Shown here in pieces: positions 25,097 to 34,562 of a stretch of 64,000 nucleotides of DNA. Position 1 is the stretch's first letter. Every line of letters begins with the position of its first letter. The notes under the pieces are model-generated. The model made no database searches and was not told the origin of the DNA. It worked only from the letters and a program-made list of their open reading frames with translations. The translations under genes and the position numbers were made by a program. The stretch is taken from positions 1 to 64,000 of the forward strand of contig JAGBCL010000109.1 of assembly GCA_018110825.1 (NCBI GenBank). The letters are read 5' to 3'. The DNA is from Oscillospiraceae bacterium (GTDB taxonomy: Bacteria; Bacillota; Clostridia; Oscillospirales; Ruminococcaceae).

Positions 25097-26161
25097 TCAC
25101 GCAAACAAGCCTTTCAGCACGTTATCATCAAATGCCGCAAGGTCATATGCTGAATCAAACATTGCTTCAAGATTTTCCTCGCTGTACTCAATTTCTTTGG
25201 AATAATTCTTTGCAAACTGCGCACAGTCCTCGTGGGTAAGTATGCCGCTTTCGAGCCATTTACAAAGATACATATAGCCTATCATCGCCACGCTTGCCGC
25301 CATAAGCTTTACACGGGACACGATTTCTCCGTCGAATGTGCCCTTCATAAAATAACGCCATATAAAGTATACGGCGATATTGCGGAGATATTGCTCCATC
25401 TTGGGGTTGTTTTGCAGGAATTGTTCCTTTTTATTGCAAGCTGTATCATACATTCCACTTATCTTATCAAGATACGGCAACCACTTTTCGTCAATGGGTT
25501 CAAGGGTTGCCATAAATGAAAGAATGTCTGTAAAACGATGTTCAGCATGTTCCGCAGAAGAAATAATATCAGGGATGTTGTATATACTATTATCAACATT
25601 GTTCTGCACAAGCGTTGCATAATTGATTATGTCACAAATTTTCACGTTCAACGGCAAATTATCACGAATTAGATATGCAAGAATTTTCTCACGGACTTCC
25701 AAAAGACAAGCGTGCAACGGTGTTTCCTCAAACTCATTTTCCTCATCGGGAATTTCCGTTTCGTATGTAACGTGTGGATTTTCGGCTGAAATGATTATCC
25801 TTGCCGCTTCCTCACAGCACAGACCTATCCCGCCCTCTTTTATGTCGCCAAACCACTCATAATATCGTGGATGTTCGGTGCAGATATTGCAAAGCTTATC
25901 CTCTCCCAAAGTAAGAATTATCTCGCAGAGGTTGCGGTCATTAAGGAACGGGCAACGCTCGTTTTCGCCTAAGATAAAGCTTTTCGGGTCGGTATCGGAT
26001 ATATTGCCGCAAAGCTTCGTACCGAAATCGCCTGTTATACTGTCGTAATAAGCGGCGGTTTTGCTGTCTATATCAATTTCCCAGCCTATGCAGCAATTGT
26101 CGCTGCATTTGTCGGCTGTGCAGGTAAAATTCTTGTAATATTCGGGCATTCTCAGAATCAT
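25097..26161 (-). CDS. fliB: flagellin lysine-N-methylase-like protein
   Basis: A 354-residue protein with the cysteine-rich N-terminus of the FliB family: TADKCSDNCCIGW near residue 15, ERCPFLNDRNLCEI, KLCNICTEHPRYYEWFG and IGLCCEEAARI. These cysteines probably bind an iron-sulfur cluster or metal used in lysine methylation of flagellin. No flagellar gene lies within the window, so the target is unproven; in many gut Clostridia the family occurs away from flagellar loci. CAGGAG and a consensus-like promoter support the ATG at 26161. Confidence 0.8.
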   Translation of the reverse strand: MILRMPEYYKNFTCTADKCSDNCCIGWEIDIDSKTAAYYDSITGDFGTKLCGNISDTDPKSFILGENERCPFLNDRNLCEIILTLGEDKLCNICTEHPRYYEWFGDIKEGGIGLCCEEAARIIISAENPHVTYETEIPDEENEFEETPLHACLLEVREKILAYLIRDNLPLNVKICDIINYATLVQNNVDNSIYNIPDIISSAEHAEHRFTDILSFMATLEPIDEKWLPYLDKISGMYDTACNKKEQFLQNNPKMEQYLRNIAVYFIWRYFMKGTFDGEIVSRVKLMAASVAMIGYMYLCKWLESGILTHEDCAQFAKNYSKEIEYSEENLEAMFDSAYDLAAFDDNVLKGLFA

Positions 26162-26190
26162 ATGGTTACTCCTGAAATCATATTTTTATC

Positions 26191-26219
26191 ATTATAGCAC
26201 AATATTTTTCCTCTTTCAA
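26191..26219 (-). promoter_or_regulatory. promoter of fliB-like gene
   Basis: TTGAAA, 17 bases and TATAAT on the minus strand, 29 bases before the ATG at 26161. Confidence 0.65.
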
Positions 26220-26281
26220 CAGACGCTATAATATATGTAGTAAAAAATTTTACTCAAATACGAAATTTTTGATTTTACATC

Positions 26282-26310
26282 TTGCATTTTATGCTTGTTT
26301 GTGCTATTAT
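26282..26310 (+). promoter_or_regulatory. promoter of carB
   Basis: TTGCAT (26282-26287), 17 bases and TATTAT (26305-26310). The leader of about 70 bases contains a weak CGCA/TGCG hairpin (near 26358-26373) but no recognisable PyrR or arginine-type attenuator. Confidence 0.55.
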
Positions 26311-26387
26311 AGTATTCGAGAAAAAATGCTGTTTTTTATAACAGTAAATTCAATTACGCATCTTATGGTGCGAGTAGGGAGAAAAGT

Positions 26388-29300
26388 ATGCCAAAGAAAC
26401 AAGATATCAACAAGATTATGATTATCGGCTCAGGTCCTATCATTATCGGTCAGGCCTGCGAATTTGACTATTCGGGCACTCAGGCGTGTAAGGCACTCAG
26501 GAACCTCGGATATGAAATCGTGCTGGTAAATTCAAACCCTGCTACAATTATGACAGACCCGGATGTTGCTGACATTACTTACATTGAGCCTCTCAATGTT
26601 GACCGTCTGACACAGATTATCGAAAAGGAACGTCCTGACGCTCTTCTTCCTAACCTTGGCGGTCAGTCAGGTCTTAACCTTTGCTCCGAGCTTGCTGAGG
26701 CAGGCGTACTTGAAAAGTACAACGTTCAGGTAATCGGTGTTCAGGTTGACGCTATCGAGCGTGGTGAAGACCGCATCGAATTCAAGAATACTATGGACAA
26801 GCTTGGCATTGAAATGGCACGAAGCGAGGTTGCTTACTCCGTTGACGAGGCTGTTGCAATTGCTGAAAAGCTGAAATATCCTGTTGTTCTCCGTCCTGCT
26901 TACACAATGGGCGGCGCAGGCGGCGGTATGGTTTACAATGTTGACGAACTCAAGGTTGTTTGCGCAAGAGGTCTTCAGGCGAGCCTTGTTGGACAGGTGC
27001 TTGTTGAAGAATGTATTGCTGGCTGGGAAGAACTTGAACTCGAAGTTGTCCGTGACGCTGCAAACAACAAAATTACAGTTTGCTTTATTGAAAATATTGA
27101 CCCTATCGGTGTTCACACAGGTGACTCTTTCTGTTCCGCACCTATGCTCACAATTTCCGAGGACGTTCAGAAGAAGCTTCAGGAGCAGTCTTACAAGATT
27201 ATTGAAGCTATCGAGGTTATCGGCGGCTGTAACTGTCAGTTTGCTCACGACCCTGTAAGCGGCAGAATTGTTGTTATCGAAATCAACCCTCGTACTTCCC
27301 GTTCCTCCGCACTTGCTTCCAAGGCAACAGGCTTCCCTATTGCGCTTGTTTCCGCTATGCTTGCATGCGGTCTTACTCTTGATGAAATTCCTTGCGGCAA
27401 GTATGGTACTCTTGACAAGTACGTTCCTGACGGAGATTACGTTGTTATCAAGTTTGCTCGCTGGGCTTTCGAAAAGTTCAAGGGCGCTGAAGACAAGCTT
27501 GGCACACAGATGCGTGCTGTTGGTGAAGTAATGTCCATCGGTAAGACTTACAAGGAAGCTTTCCAGAAGGCTATCAGAAGCCTTGAAACAGGTCGCTACG
27601 GTCTTGGCTTTGCTAAGAATTTCAATGAAATGACTAAGGAACAGCTTCTCAAGCAGCTCCGTTTCCCATCCAGTGAAAGACAGTTCATTATATATGAGGC
27701 ACTCCGCAAGGGCGCTACTGTTGAAGAAATCTTCCAGCTTACTAAAATCAAGCACTGGTTCCTTGAACAGATGCTGGAAATCGTTCAGGAGGAAGAAGCT
27801 CTCATCGCACAGAAGGGTTCTGTTCCTGCAAAGGACGTTCTCAAGCAGGCTAAGCTTGACGGCTTCAGCGACAAATATCTCAGCCAGCTTCTTGCTGTTC
27901 CTGAAGATGATATCAGAAATGCACGCTACGAATACGGCATCCGTGAAGCGTGGGAAGGCGTACACGTAAGCGGTACTGAAAACGCTGCATACTACTACTC
28001 CACATACCACCTTGACGAAGACAAGAGCCCTGTAAACACAGACAAGCCTAAGATTATGATTCTCGGCGGCGGTCCTAACCGTATAGGTCAGGGTATCGAA
28101 TTCGACTACTGCTGTGTTCACGCTGCACTTGCTCTCAAGAAGATGGGCTTTGAGTCCATTATTGTAAACTGTAACCCTGAAACAGTTTCCACTGACTATG
28201 ATACTTCCGACAAGCTTTACTTTGAACCTCTTACACTTGAAGATGTTTTGAGTATTCACGACAAGGAAAAGCCAATCGGTGTTATTGCACAGTTCGGCGG
28301 TCAGACTCCGCTTAACCTCGCAGCTGACCTCAAGAAAAACGGCATAAATATTCTCGGTACAACTCCTGAAACCATCGACCTTGCTGAAGACCGTGACCAC
28401 TTCCGTGCTATGATGGACAAGCTTGGTATTCCGATGCCTGAGGCTGGTATGGCTGTAAATGTTGACGAGGCACTTGAAATCGCTAACCGCATCGGCTATC
28501 CTGTAATGGTTCGTCCTTCCTACGTTCTCGGCGGACGCGGTATGGAAATCGTACACGATGACGAGATGATGAAGGTTTATATGTCTGCTGCTGTTGGTGT
28601 TACACCTGACAGACCTATCCTTATTGACCGTTTCCTCAACCACGCAACTGAATGCGAGGCTGACGCTATTTCCGACGGAACAAACTGCTTTGTTCCTGCT
28701 GTTATGGAACACATCGAGCTTGCAGGTGTTCACTCCGGCGACTCCGCTTGTATTCTCCCATCTATGAACCTCTCCCCTAAGATGATTGAAACAATCAAGG
28801 ATTACACAAGAAAGATTGCTATTGAAATGAATGTTTGCGGTCTTATGAATATGCAGTACGCTATTGAAGGCGACACTGTTTACGTTCTCGAAGCTAACCC
28901 ACGTGCTTCCAGAACTGTTCCGCTTGTTTCCAAGGTTTGCAGCATCAACATGGTTAAGATTGCAACTGAAATTATGGTTTCACAGTTCACAGGTAAGCCT
29001 TCCCCTGTTGCTGATCTCCGCGACCGTGAAATCAAGCACTACGGTGTAAAGGAAGCTGTATTCCCATTCAATATGTTCCAGGAAGTTGACCCTGTTCTCG
29101 GACCTGAAATGCGTTCAACAGGTGAGGTTCTCGGTCTTTCCAAGTCATTTGGTGAAGCTTACTACAAGGCTCAGGAAGCTACTCAGGTACATCTTCCATT
29201 TGAAGGAACTGTTCTCCTCAGCGTTTGTGACCGTGACAAGCCTGAGCTTATCGAGATTGCTAAGGCATTCAACGAGCTTGGCTTCAACATCATTGCTACA

Positions 29301-29609
29301 GGCAAGAGCTATCAGATGATTATTGACGCAGGTATCCCTGCTAAGCACATTTTCAAAATGTACGAGGGCAGACCTAATATTGCTGACCAGATTGCAAACG
29401 GTGAAATTCAGCTTATCATCAACACACCTGCAGGTAAGGACAGCGTTACTGATGACAGCTACATTCGTAAATCAGCTATCAAGCACCGTATTCCTTACAT
29501 CACAACAATGGCTGCTGCAAAGGCAAGCGCAGAGGGTATCCGCTTTATGAAGGGCATCGAAAACAAGTTTGTTAAGTCACTTCAGGCTTACCACGCTGAT
29601 ATTAAGTAA
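26388..29609 (+). CDS. carB: carbamoyl-phosphate synthase large subunit
   Basis: A full-length 1073-residue CarB. It has two homologous ATP-grasp halves: MIIGSGPIIIGQACEFDYSG at the front and MILGGGPNRIGQGIEFDYCC near residue 555. The MGGAGGGM and LGGRGMEI glycine loops mark the two ATP sites, and the C-terminal about 140 residues form the allosteric MGS-like domain (LLSVCDRDKPELIEIAKAFN). It makes carbamoyl phosphate for pyrimidine and arginine synthesis with glutamine-derived ammonia. The small subunit gene carA is not adjacent. Codon use is strongly biased, as in highly expressed genes, and leaves long open frames on the opposite strand. Confidence 0.97.
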   Translation: MPKKQDINKIMIIGSGPIIIGQACEFDYSGTQACKALRNLGYEIVLVNSNPATIMTDPDVADITYIEPLNVDRLTQIIEKERPDALLPNLGGQSGLNLCSELAEAGVLEKYNVQVIGVQVDAIERGEDRIEFKNTMDKLGIEMARSEVAYSVDEAVAIAEKLKYPVVLRPAYTMGGAGGGMVYNVDELKVVCARGLQASLVGQVLVEECIAGWEELELEVVRDAANNKITVCFIENIDPIGVHTGDSFCSAPMLTISEDVQKKLQEQSYKIIEAIEVIGGCNCQFAHDPVSGRIVVIEINPRTSRSSALASKATGFPIALVSAMLACGLTLDEIPCGKYGTLDKYVPDGDYVVIKFARWAFEKFKGAEDKLGTQMRAVGEVMSIGKTYKEAFQKAIRSLETGRYGLGFAKNFNEMTKEQLLKQLRFPSSERQFIIYEALRKGATVEEIFQLTKIKHWFLEQMLEIVQEEEALIAQKGSVPAKDVLKQAKLDGFSDKYLSQLLAVPEDDIRNARYEYGIREAWEGVHVSGTENAAYYYSTYHLDEDKSPVNTDKPKIMILGGGPNRIGQGIEFDYCCVHAALALKKMGFESIIVNCNPETVSTDYDTSDKLYFEPLTLEDVLSIHDKEKPIGVIAQFGGQTPLNLAADLKKNGINILGTTPETIDLAEDRDHFRAMMDKLGIPMPEAGMAVNVDEALEIANRIGYPVMVRPSYVLGGRGMEIVHDDEMMKVYMSAAVGVTPDRPILIDRFLNHATECEADAISDGTNCFVPAVMEHIELAGVHSGDSACILPSMNLSPKMIETIKDYTRKIAIEMNVCGLMNMQYAIEGDTVYVLEANPRASRTVPLVSKVCSINMVKIATEIMVSQFTGKPSPVADLRDREIKHYGVKEAVFPFNMFQEVDPVLGPEMRSTGEVLGLSKSFGEAYYKAQEATQVHLPFEGTVLLSVCDRDKPELIEIAKAFNELGFNIIATGKSYQMIIDAGIPAKHIFKMYEGRPNIADQIANGEIQLIINTPAGKDSVTDDSYIRKSAIKHRIPYITTMAAAKASAEGIRFMKGIENKFVKSLQAYHADIK

Positions 29610-29617
29610 TAAAACAA

Positions 29618-29655
29618 ATCGGGTACCGCAGATAAATGCGATACCCGATATTTTT
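29618..29655. terminator. bidirectional terminator after carB
   Basis: ATCGGGTA pairs with TACCCGAT, with an inner CGCA/TGCG pair after one mismatch, then T residues. It separates carB from the convergent PilZ gene. Confidence 0.75.
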
Positions 29656-30301
29656 AGTTCATACCCATTTCTTCAAGAGTCTTGCGGCGCTCACGCTCGG
29701 CAACCTGACACTCCAGAATATATTTTGCAACAATTTCTTCCTCCGCTTCGGAAATATCAACAAACTGACATCCGTACCCCATAAAGTTTCCGTTTATATC
29801 ATTCTGTCTGCGGAGGATTTTTGCGGGAACTTCAAGAGCACCTGAAAATGTATTCAGATAAACTATAGTTCCTACATTGAAATATTCCTCACAATGAAGA
29901 AGAACACCGCCGAGGTTGATATTCAGAATTGTTCCCTCAAAGCCCTCTTCCTTCTCAGATTTGGTTTTGTAAACCGTTGCTTTTTCTTTAGTTGCAATTT
30001 TGAAAGAACGTCGGCGCTCCTCAATTTCAGTAACCTCACCTACCTTGACTTCAATCTGCGTTTTTGAAGCAGAATCAAGCTTTGTAACTGTTCTGTAACG
30101 CTGGCTGTTGACGTACTCAAAAACAAGCATTACCGAGTCACCTTTTTTCATAATTGGCAGATTATTACACTTGATAGTCATACCAATTGTAGATGATTTG
30201 AACAGTGATTTTGCAAAGGAATAGATATGTGTAGTTCCAAGGTGTCGTTCCTTTGCATCATATATTTCAATTTTTGAAATTTTTTCTTTATTCAATAACA
30301 T
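29654..30301 (-). CDS. PilZ domain protein
   Basis: A 215-residue protein with an N-terminal YcgR-N-like half and a C-terminal PilZ domain. The cyclic-di-GMP signature is present in modified form: EERRRSFKI in place of RxxxR and ILNINLGGVLL for the D/N-x-S-x-x-G part, where the serine is missing. It may bind cyclic-di-GMP and control motility, secretion or surface properties. It lies next to a GGDEF-EAL operon with its own consensus promoter. Binding competence is uncertain because of the changed second motif. Confidence 0.72.
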   Translation of the reverse strand: MLLNKEKISKIEIYDAKERHLGTTHIYSFAKSLFKSSTIGMTIKCNNLPIMKKGDSVMLVFEYVNSQRYRTVTKLDSASKTQIEVKVGEVTEIEERRRSFKIATKEKATVYKTKSEKEEGFEGTILNINLGGVLLHCEEYFNVGTIVYLNTFSGALEVPAKILRRQNDINGNFMGYGCQFVDISEAEEEIVAKYILECQVAERERRKTLEEMGMN

Positions 30302-30345
30302 AGCTTCACCTTTTTACTGCAAAGTTGTGCATTTTGTATAATACG

Positions 30346-30374
30346 ATTATACCATACAGCTACACTATTGTCAA
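30346..30374 (-). promoter_or_regulatory. consensus promoter of PilZ gene
   Basis: On the minus strand TTGACA, 17 bases and TATAAT, followed by AAAAGGTGA before the ATG at 30301. Confidence 0.75.
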
Positions 30375-30378
30375 CATA

Positions 30379-30410
30379 AAAAACGGAAAGTTATAATAAC
30401 TTTCCGTTTT
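30379..30410 (-). terminator. terminator of GGDEF-EAL operon
   Basis: AACGGAAAGTTA and its perfect complement around a TAA loop with A and T runs outside, two bases after the stop codon of the minus-strand gene. Confidence 0.85.
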
Positions 30411-30412
30411 TT

Positions 30413-32080
30413 TTACATATTTACTGCGAGCCGTTGTTCAAAGCTATCTTTCGGAAGAGGTTTATCGAAATAGAATCCTTGTGCCATATAACAATTATTT
30501 TCCTTAAGAACTTTTACGTGCTCAACGGTTTCTACACCTTCAACTACACACTCTATGCCAAAGCTTTGAGCAAGTGAAATGATATGTTTAAGCATAAGAT
30601 AGTTGTGAGCAGTACTTGGCTGATTAACCTCCAGGAACTTCTTATCAATTTTCAGCACATTCCATGGAAGATCGCTGATCAGGTTAAGCGATGAGTAACC
30701 GATTCCAAAATCGTCTACAGCAGTACTTATTCCGCTTGCCTGAAGTCCGAATACAACTTTTTTCAGTTCAGAGAAAGCAACATCAGTTGTTGTTTCGGTG
30801 AGCTCAATTTCAATAAATTCATGCGGAACATTATACTTATCAACGGTTGCAATAATACGCTCAACAAGCTGAGGTTCACCAAGATTACATCTGGAAAGGT
30901 TTACAGAAACTTTTACAACTTCCTTGCCGCTGTCGAGCCAGCTTCGGATGTCTCTGCAGACATGCTCAAGCATATAGAAATCAAGTGTACAAATTGACTT
31001 ATTACGTTCCAGAACAGGTATAAACTTTATCGGTGGAATTAATTCTCCGTCATGGAACCATCTGCAAAGAGCTTCCGCACCGGAAACCTTATATTTTTTC
31101 AGCGAAACTTTAGGCTGATAATAAACCTGAAATTCCTCATTCTTAATTGCAGGCTTAAAAAGCTGCTCATACTTTCTGCGTTCCATATCACGCATCATAA
31201 CCTCATCATTATAGAACACACATGACACATCAGCATTGCTTCGTGCAACATTTTTTGCGGCATTGATGCAATCCATAACCTGAGATACATCCGGACAATC
31301 ATCTGGAATAACATAAAAACCTGCTGCAGAACGTATGGAAATTACTTTTCCGTCATCTCCGCACTCGACATCAGCTGAATCAAGATAATTCTTTATTTTC
31401 TCAAGATTTTCCTTATAGAAAAGCACTGTAAAATTATCTCCGCCCATTCGGCATACAGCTTCGTCTTTGCTAAGCATACCAGATAGTTGATTTACATATT
31501 TTTTCATAACATCGGTAGCTTTGTTTCTTCCAAGCATATTGTTTACATCGGAAAAGTCCCTGATATTGAAATAACATGCATTATACTTACCTATTTTTTT
31601 CTGGGCAATAGCAACATTTACTGTCTTGACAAAATGAGCAATGTTATAGGTTTCAAGCTCTTTATCATGAAAAGCAAGATAATCAGCAACCTTCATAAGT
31701 CTTGAACGGTCGCAGAAAACATGTAGCATATTAAGGAAAGTAGTTATCCTTTTTGTACAGTTTTCATCCCAATCGATGTCATCCTTCTGCTGATACGCTC
31801 TATATCCTGCAATTGTTCCGTCACCTGACACAACACTGAATCCAACTTCTCTGCTCAAGTCTGCATTTCCATTATCATATACAATTGCAATGTCGCCCTT
31901 CTGCTGTTCAGCGTCGGAAACATTTTTATAATGCTCAATGTTAACTTTGGCAATTTTCAACAGTCCGCATATATCTTCCATCGCTTCTGGCATTACAGCA
32001 ACATCATTGTCAGCATTGCGAACCATCTTCATTATAAAATTTTCCAAAGCCTGTCCGTAATCACAACTGATATTTGCCAT
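30413..32080 (-). CDS. degenerate GGDEF / intact EAL protein
   Basis: A 555-residue cytosolic protein. A variable N-terminal region (1-150) precedes a GGDEF domain whose motif reads RMGGDNFTVLF, so cyclase activity is doubtful; it may bind GTP as a regulator. The C-terminal EAL domain keeps SGAEALCRW, VSVNLS, ELTETT, VDDFGIGYSSL and VVEGVET, matching active cyclic-di-GMP phosphodiesterases. It follows the PocR-sensor gene by 16 bases and has AGGAGGG before its ATG, so the two act together, probably to lower cyclic-di-GMP in response to the PocR ligand. Confidence 0.9.
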   Translation of the reverse strand: MANISCDYGQALENFIMKMVRNADNDVAVMPEAMEDICGLLKIAKVNIEHYKNVSDAEQQKGDIAIVYDNGNADLSREVGFSVVSGDGTIAGYRAYQQKDDIDWDENCTKRITTFLNMLHVFCDRSRLMKVADYLAFHDKELETYNIAHFVKTVNVAIAQKKIGKYNACYFNIRDFSDVNNMLGRNKATDVMKKYVNQLSGMLSKDEAVCRMGGDNFTVLFYKENLEKIKNYLDSADVECGDDGKVISIRSAAGFYVIPDDCPDVSQVMDCINAAKNVARSNADVSCVFYNDEVMMRDMERRKYEQLFKPAIKNEEFQVYYQPKVSLKKYKVSGAEALCRWFHDGELIPPIKFIPVLERNKSICTLDFYMLEHVCRDIRSWLDSGKEVVKVSVNLSRCNLGEPQLVERIIATVDKYNVPHEFIEIELTETTTDVAFSELKKVVFGLQASGISTAVDDFGIGYSSLNLISDLPWNVLKIDKKFLEVNQPSTAHNYLMLKHIISLAQSFGIECVVEGVETVEHVKVLKENNCYMAQGFYFDKPLPKDSFEQRLAVNM

Positions 32081-32096
32081 AAACTACCCTCCTGAT

Positions 32097-33344
32097 TTAC
32101 TGCGAAGAAATTGCCAGCTGGGGAACACGAATATAGAATTCTATACCTGATTCTTCACATTCTTCAGCACTGATTGTGCCCTGCATTTCTCTGATAATAC
32201 GTCCTATAACTGTCATTCCTATATCATCAAGGTCACGTACATTCAAATACTTGTTTTTATTTGTAAAGCTATTATTTACGTCCTCGATTTCTTCATGCGC
32301 TGTAATTTTTTCTGTTGTACCTATCCTTATTTCCAATTCAGCAGCATATGAGCAGTGAGGACAATCAACATTCACAATCAACTCACCGTTCGGAGCAAGT
32401 TCCTTCATTTTCTGAAGAATCTTCATAACCGCCTGACCGACACGCCCCGCATCACCAAACATCTTTAAGGGAACGTTTTCATTTACCAAAAGATTAATTT
32501 TACCAAGCTCTGCAACTTCATCATCACTGATAATCTTTTCAAAAGCTTCCCTGACATTATATTCTTCTTCCACAAGCTCAACTTCACCGTCAGTCATCTT
32601 TGCGAATTCAACAGTATCTTCAATTGACGAAAGTAATTGCTGCCCTTCGTACATAAAAGTTGCAATTATTTCTCTTATTTTTGATATATCATTACTTTCC
32701 GCAATACACCCTGCCATATAAATCCAGTTCTTGATATTCTTATGCAATTCAGAGTTCATATCAATAATATATGATGCCTGTGAACATGCTGCCTTCTCAA
32801 GGCTGTGGCTTGCTTTAAGTGCAAGATAATTCTTATATGCCATTTCAGAAAGGATTTCTGCAAGCTTAAAAATAAAATCGGCAGCTTTCAGCACGTCGTT
32901 TTCGTCCTTAATATGAACTTCACGAGCAGCATTAAGATAATCCTGCTCATCAATTCCATATTCGTCAGCTCTCTTTTTTATAAGTTCTTCGTCCAGCTGT
33001 TTTGTAAGTATCTGACCGCCCATAATACTTCCAATATAGCAGTTATCAACAATAATCGGAGCGGCAAAATCACACAAACCTGCATGACACTGATACACCG
33101 ACGGCTTACCTGTTTTAAGAGATCTTACTCCGCCCATTCGGTCACATTCTATGCATCTGTTGTAACCAAGCTCGGAACCTCTTGTAAGGTCCATACAAAA
33201 TCTTGTAAAACCGCTTCCAACAGTTATAGGAACACCATTTTCATCTGCAATAAGAGACGCCATATTGGTATACTCAGAAAAGGAATCCTGAACCTTCTGA
33301 AGAATACTTATATCTATTAATTCTGTAAGCTTCAGGCTTTGCAT
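32097..33344 (-). CDS. PocR-domain sensor with kinase-like C-terminus
   Basis: A 415-residue protein. The N-terminal about 170 residues are a PocR ligand-binding domain (DISILQKVQDSFSEYTNMAS, GYNRCIECDRMGG, YQCHAGLCDFAAPIIV, GSIMGGQIL) with conserved cysteines. The rest resembles a histidine kinase: a helical region with SELHKNIKNWIYMAG and an ATPase-like end. The ATPase part lacks the standard N box (KILQKM instead of N-L-x-x-N) and its glycine boxes are changed, so kinase activity is doubtful. The ATG at 33344 follows AAAGGCGG. It heads the operon with the GGDEF-EAL gene. Confidence 0.82.
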   Translation of the reverse strand: MQSLKLTELIDISILQKVQDSFSEYTNMASLIADENGVPITVGSGFTRFCMDLTRGSELGYNRCIECDRMGGVRSLKTGKPSVYQCHAGLCDFAAPIIVDNCYIGSIMGGQILTKQLDEELIKKRADEYGIDEQDYLNAAREVHIKDENDVLKAADFIFKLAEILSEMAYKNYLALKASHSLEKAACSQASYIIDMNSELHKNIKNWIYMAGCIAESNDISKIREIIATFMYEGQQLLSSIEDTVEFAKMTDGEVELVEEEYNVREAFEKIISDDEVAELGKINLLVNENVPLKMFGDAGRVGQAVMKILQKMKELAPNGELIVNVDCPHCSYAAELEIRIGTTEKITAHEEIEDVNNSFTNKNKYLNVRDLDDIGMTVIGRIIREMQGTISAEECEESGIEFYIRVPQLAISSQ

Positions 33345-33424
33345 ACCCTTACCGCCTTTCCGAATAAAATAATTATACATTATGTCAAAATATGACACCA
33401 ATATATATATAATATACCTATTTA

Positions 33425-33452
33425 ATTATAACACATTACAAAATAAAATCAA
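33425..33452 (-). promoter_or_regulatory. promoter of PocR operon
   Basis: TTGATT, 16 bases and TATAAT on the minus strand. Between it and the gene lies an inverted repeat TGTCA-N5-TGACA (33383-33397) that could be an operator. Confidence 0.5.
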
Positions 33453-33531
33453 TATCTTTTAAACATTTTCTACATTATGCACATTATGGACTTAAACGTT
33501 TATATATTTTAATGTTTTTTCACAAAATCTC

Positions 33532-33562
33532 TTGACATCAAGTATGGTATAAGTGGTATTAT
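33532..33562 (+). promoter_or_regulatory. possible promoter of ECF-S operon
   Basis: TTGACA (33532-33537) and TATTAT (33557-33562) with a 19-base spacer, longer than optimal. GGAGG precedes the ATG at 33593. Confidence 0.4.
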
Positions 33563-33592
33563 ATTACTAACATCAATTATGGAGGTATTTTT

Positions 33593-34138
33593 ATGAATTC
33601 TGTCATCTCAAAAAAATCAAATGCATATAGGATTATTACTGTAATCGCAGCAATTACTGCTTCGGTAATTCTTCCTCAGATTTTTCATGCAATAGGCATA
33701 ATTTCAGGCACAGGCAATACCATTGGAACTGCACTTCTGCCTATGCATATTCCTGTAATTCTCGCGGGCTTTATCGGCGGCCCTGCAGTTGGGTTAATTG
33801 CCGGTATACTCAGTCCTCTTGCAAGCTTTGCGATTTCTTCTATGCCTGCAATAACACTTCTTCCGTTTATGATAATTGAACTTGGGGTTTACGGTTTAAC
33901 AGCAGGACTTGTTTCAGGCGTAAAGTTTAGTTCATTCACAAAACTTATTGCTGTTCAGGTTGCAGGACGTGCTGCACGTGCACTTGCAGTTCTTGCAGCA
34001 ATTTACATCCTCGGCAATACTTCTTTTACAATCGCTTCCATAGCTGAATTCATCACAGCAGGACTTTTCGGAATTGTTCTCCAGTGGGCATTTATCCCCC
34101 TTGCTGTTGACAAAATCAGAGGCAGAAGTGACGTATGA
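33593..34138 (+). CDS. ECF transporter S component
   Basis: A 181-residue, six-helix membrane protein with the S-component pattern: ILPQIFHAIG, GTALLPMHIPVILAGFIGGPAVGLIAG, SPLASFAISSMP, a FMIIELGVYGLTAGL helix and a final short basic tail. S components bind a vitamin or metal and work with a shared EcfAA'T module encoded elsewhere. The vitamin cannot be read. Its stop overlaps the ATG of the DUF1893 gene (ATGA), so the two products are probably made together. Confidence 0.85.
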   Translation: MNSVISKKSNAYRIITVIAAITASVILPQIFHAIGIISGTGNTIGTALLPMHIPVILAGFIGGPAVGLIAGILSPLASFAISSMPAITLLPFMIIELGVYGLTAGLVSGVKFSSFTKLIAVQVAGRAARALAVLAAIYILGNTSFTIASIAEFITAGLFGIVLQWAFIPLAVDKIRGRSDV

Positions 34139-34557
34139 CAAATCTTGAAAAAGCTAAAAGTATATTGAGAGGCAGCAAATACACCCTCGTGTTATGTAAT
34201 GGTGACAAGCTTTACACCAGTATAAAACGTGGCGTTGCACCTATGCTTGAATTTATTGATAATGGGACAGATTTGCGTGGTTTTTCCGCTGCTGACAAGG
34301 TTATAGGAAAGGCAGCTGCGATGTTGTTTGTTCACGCAGGAGTTGTTGAAGTTTACGCTGATGTGATCAGCAGAGCCGCAGCCGACTTTTTATGTGCAAA
34401 GGGAATCAACTTTACATACAATGAACTTACTGACAAAATAATAAACCGAAATGGCGACGGAATTTGTCCTATGGAACAGGTTACCACTGATATAAATGAC
34501 ACTGATGAAGCAATAATTGCTATCAAAAAACGACTTGAAGAACTCAGAAAGGGTTGA
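34135..34557 (+). CDS. DUF1893 domain protein
   Basis: A 140-residue protein matching DUF1893: SKYTLVLCNGDKLYTSIKRGVAPMLE at the front, then KVIGKAAAMLFVHAGVVEVYADVIS and GICPMEQVT. The family has a deaminase-like fold without proven catalysis. The ATGA overlap with the S-component gene and the close aldo/keto reductase gene form a three-gene operon, which suggests a role in uptake or processing of the transported compound. Confidence 0.8.
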   Translation: MTNLEKAKSILRGSKYTLVLCNGDKLYTSIKRGVAPMLEFIDNGTDLRGFSAADKVIGKAAAMLFVHAGVVEVYADVISRAAADFLCAKGINFTYNELTDKIINRNGDGICPMEQVTTDINDTDEAIIAIKKRLEELRKG

Positions 34558-34562
34558 TACAG

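Noticed and set aside
26667-28733. A 688-codon open frame on the minus strand inside carB.
   Set aside because: It is fully antisense to a certain CarB protein. carB uses few codons whose complements are stops, which leaves such frames open; the translation is low-complexity and has no ribosome site.
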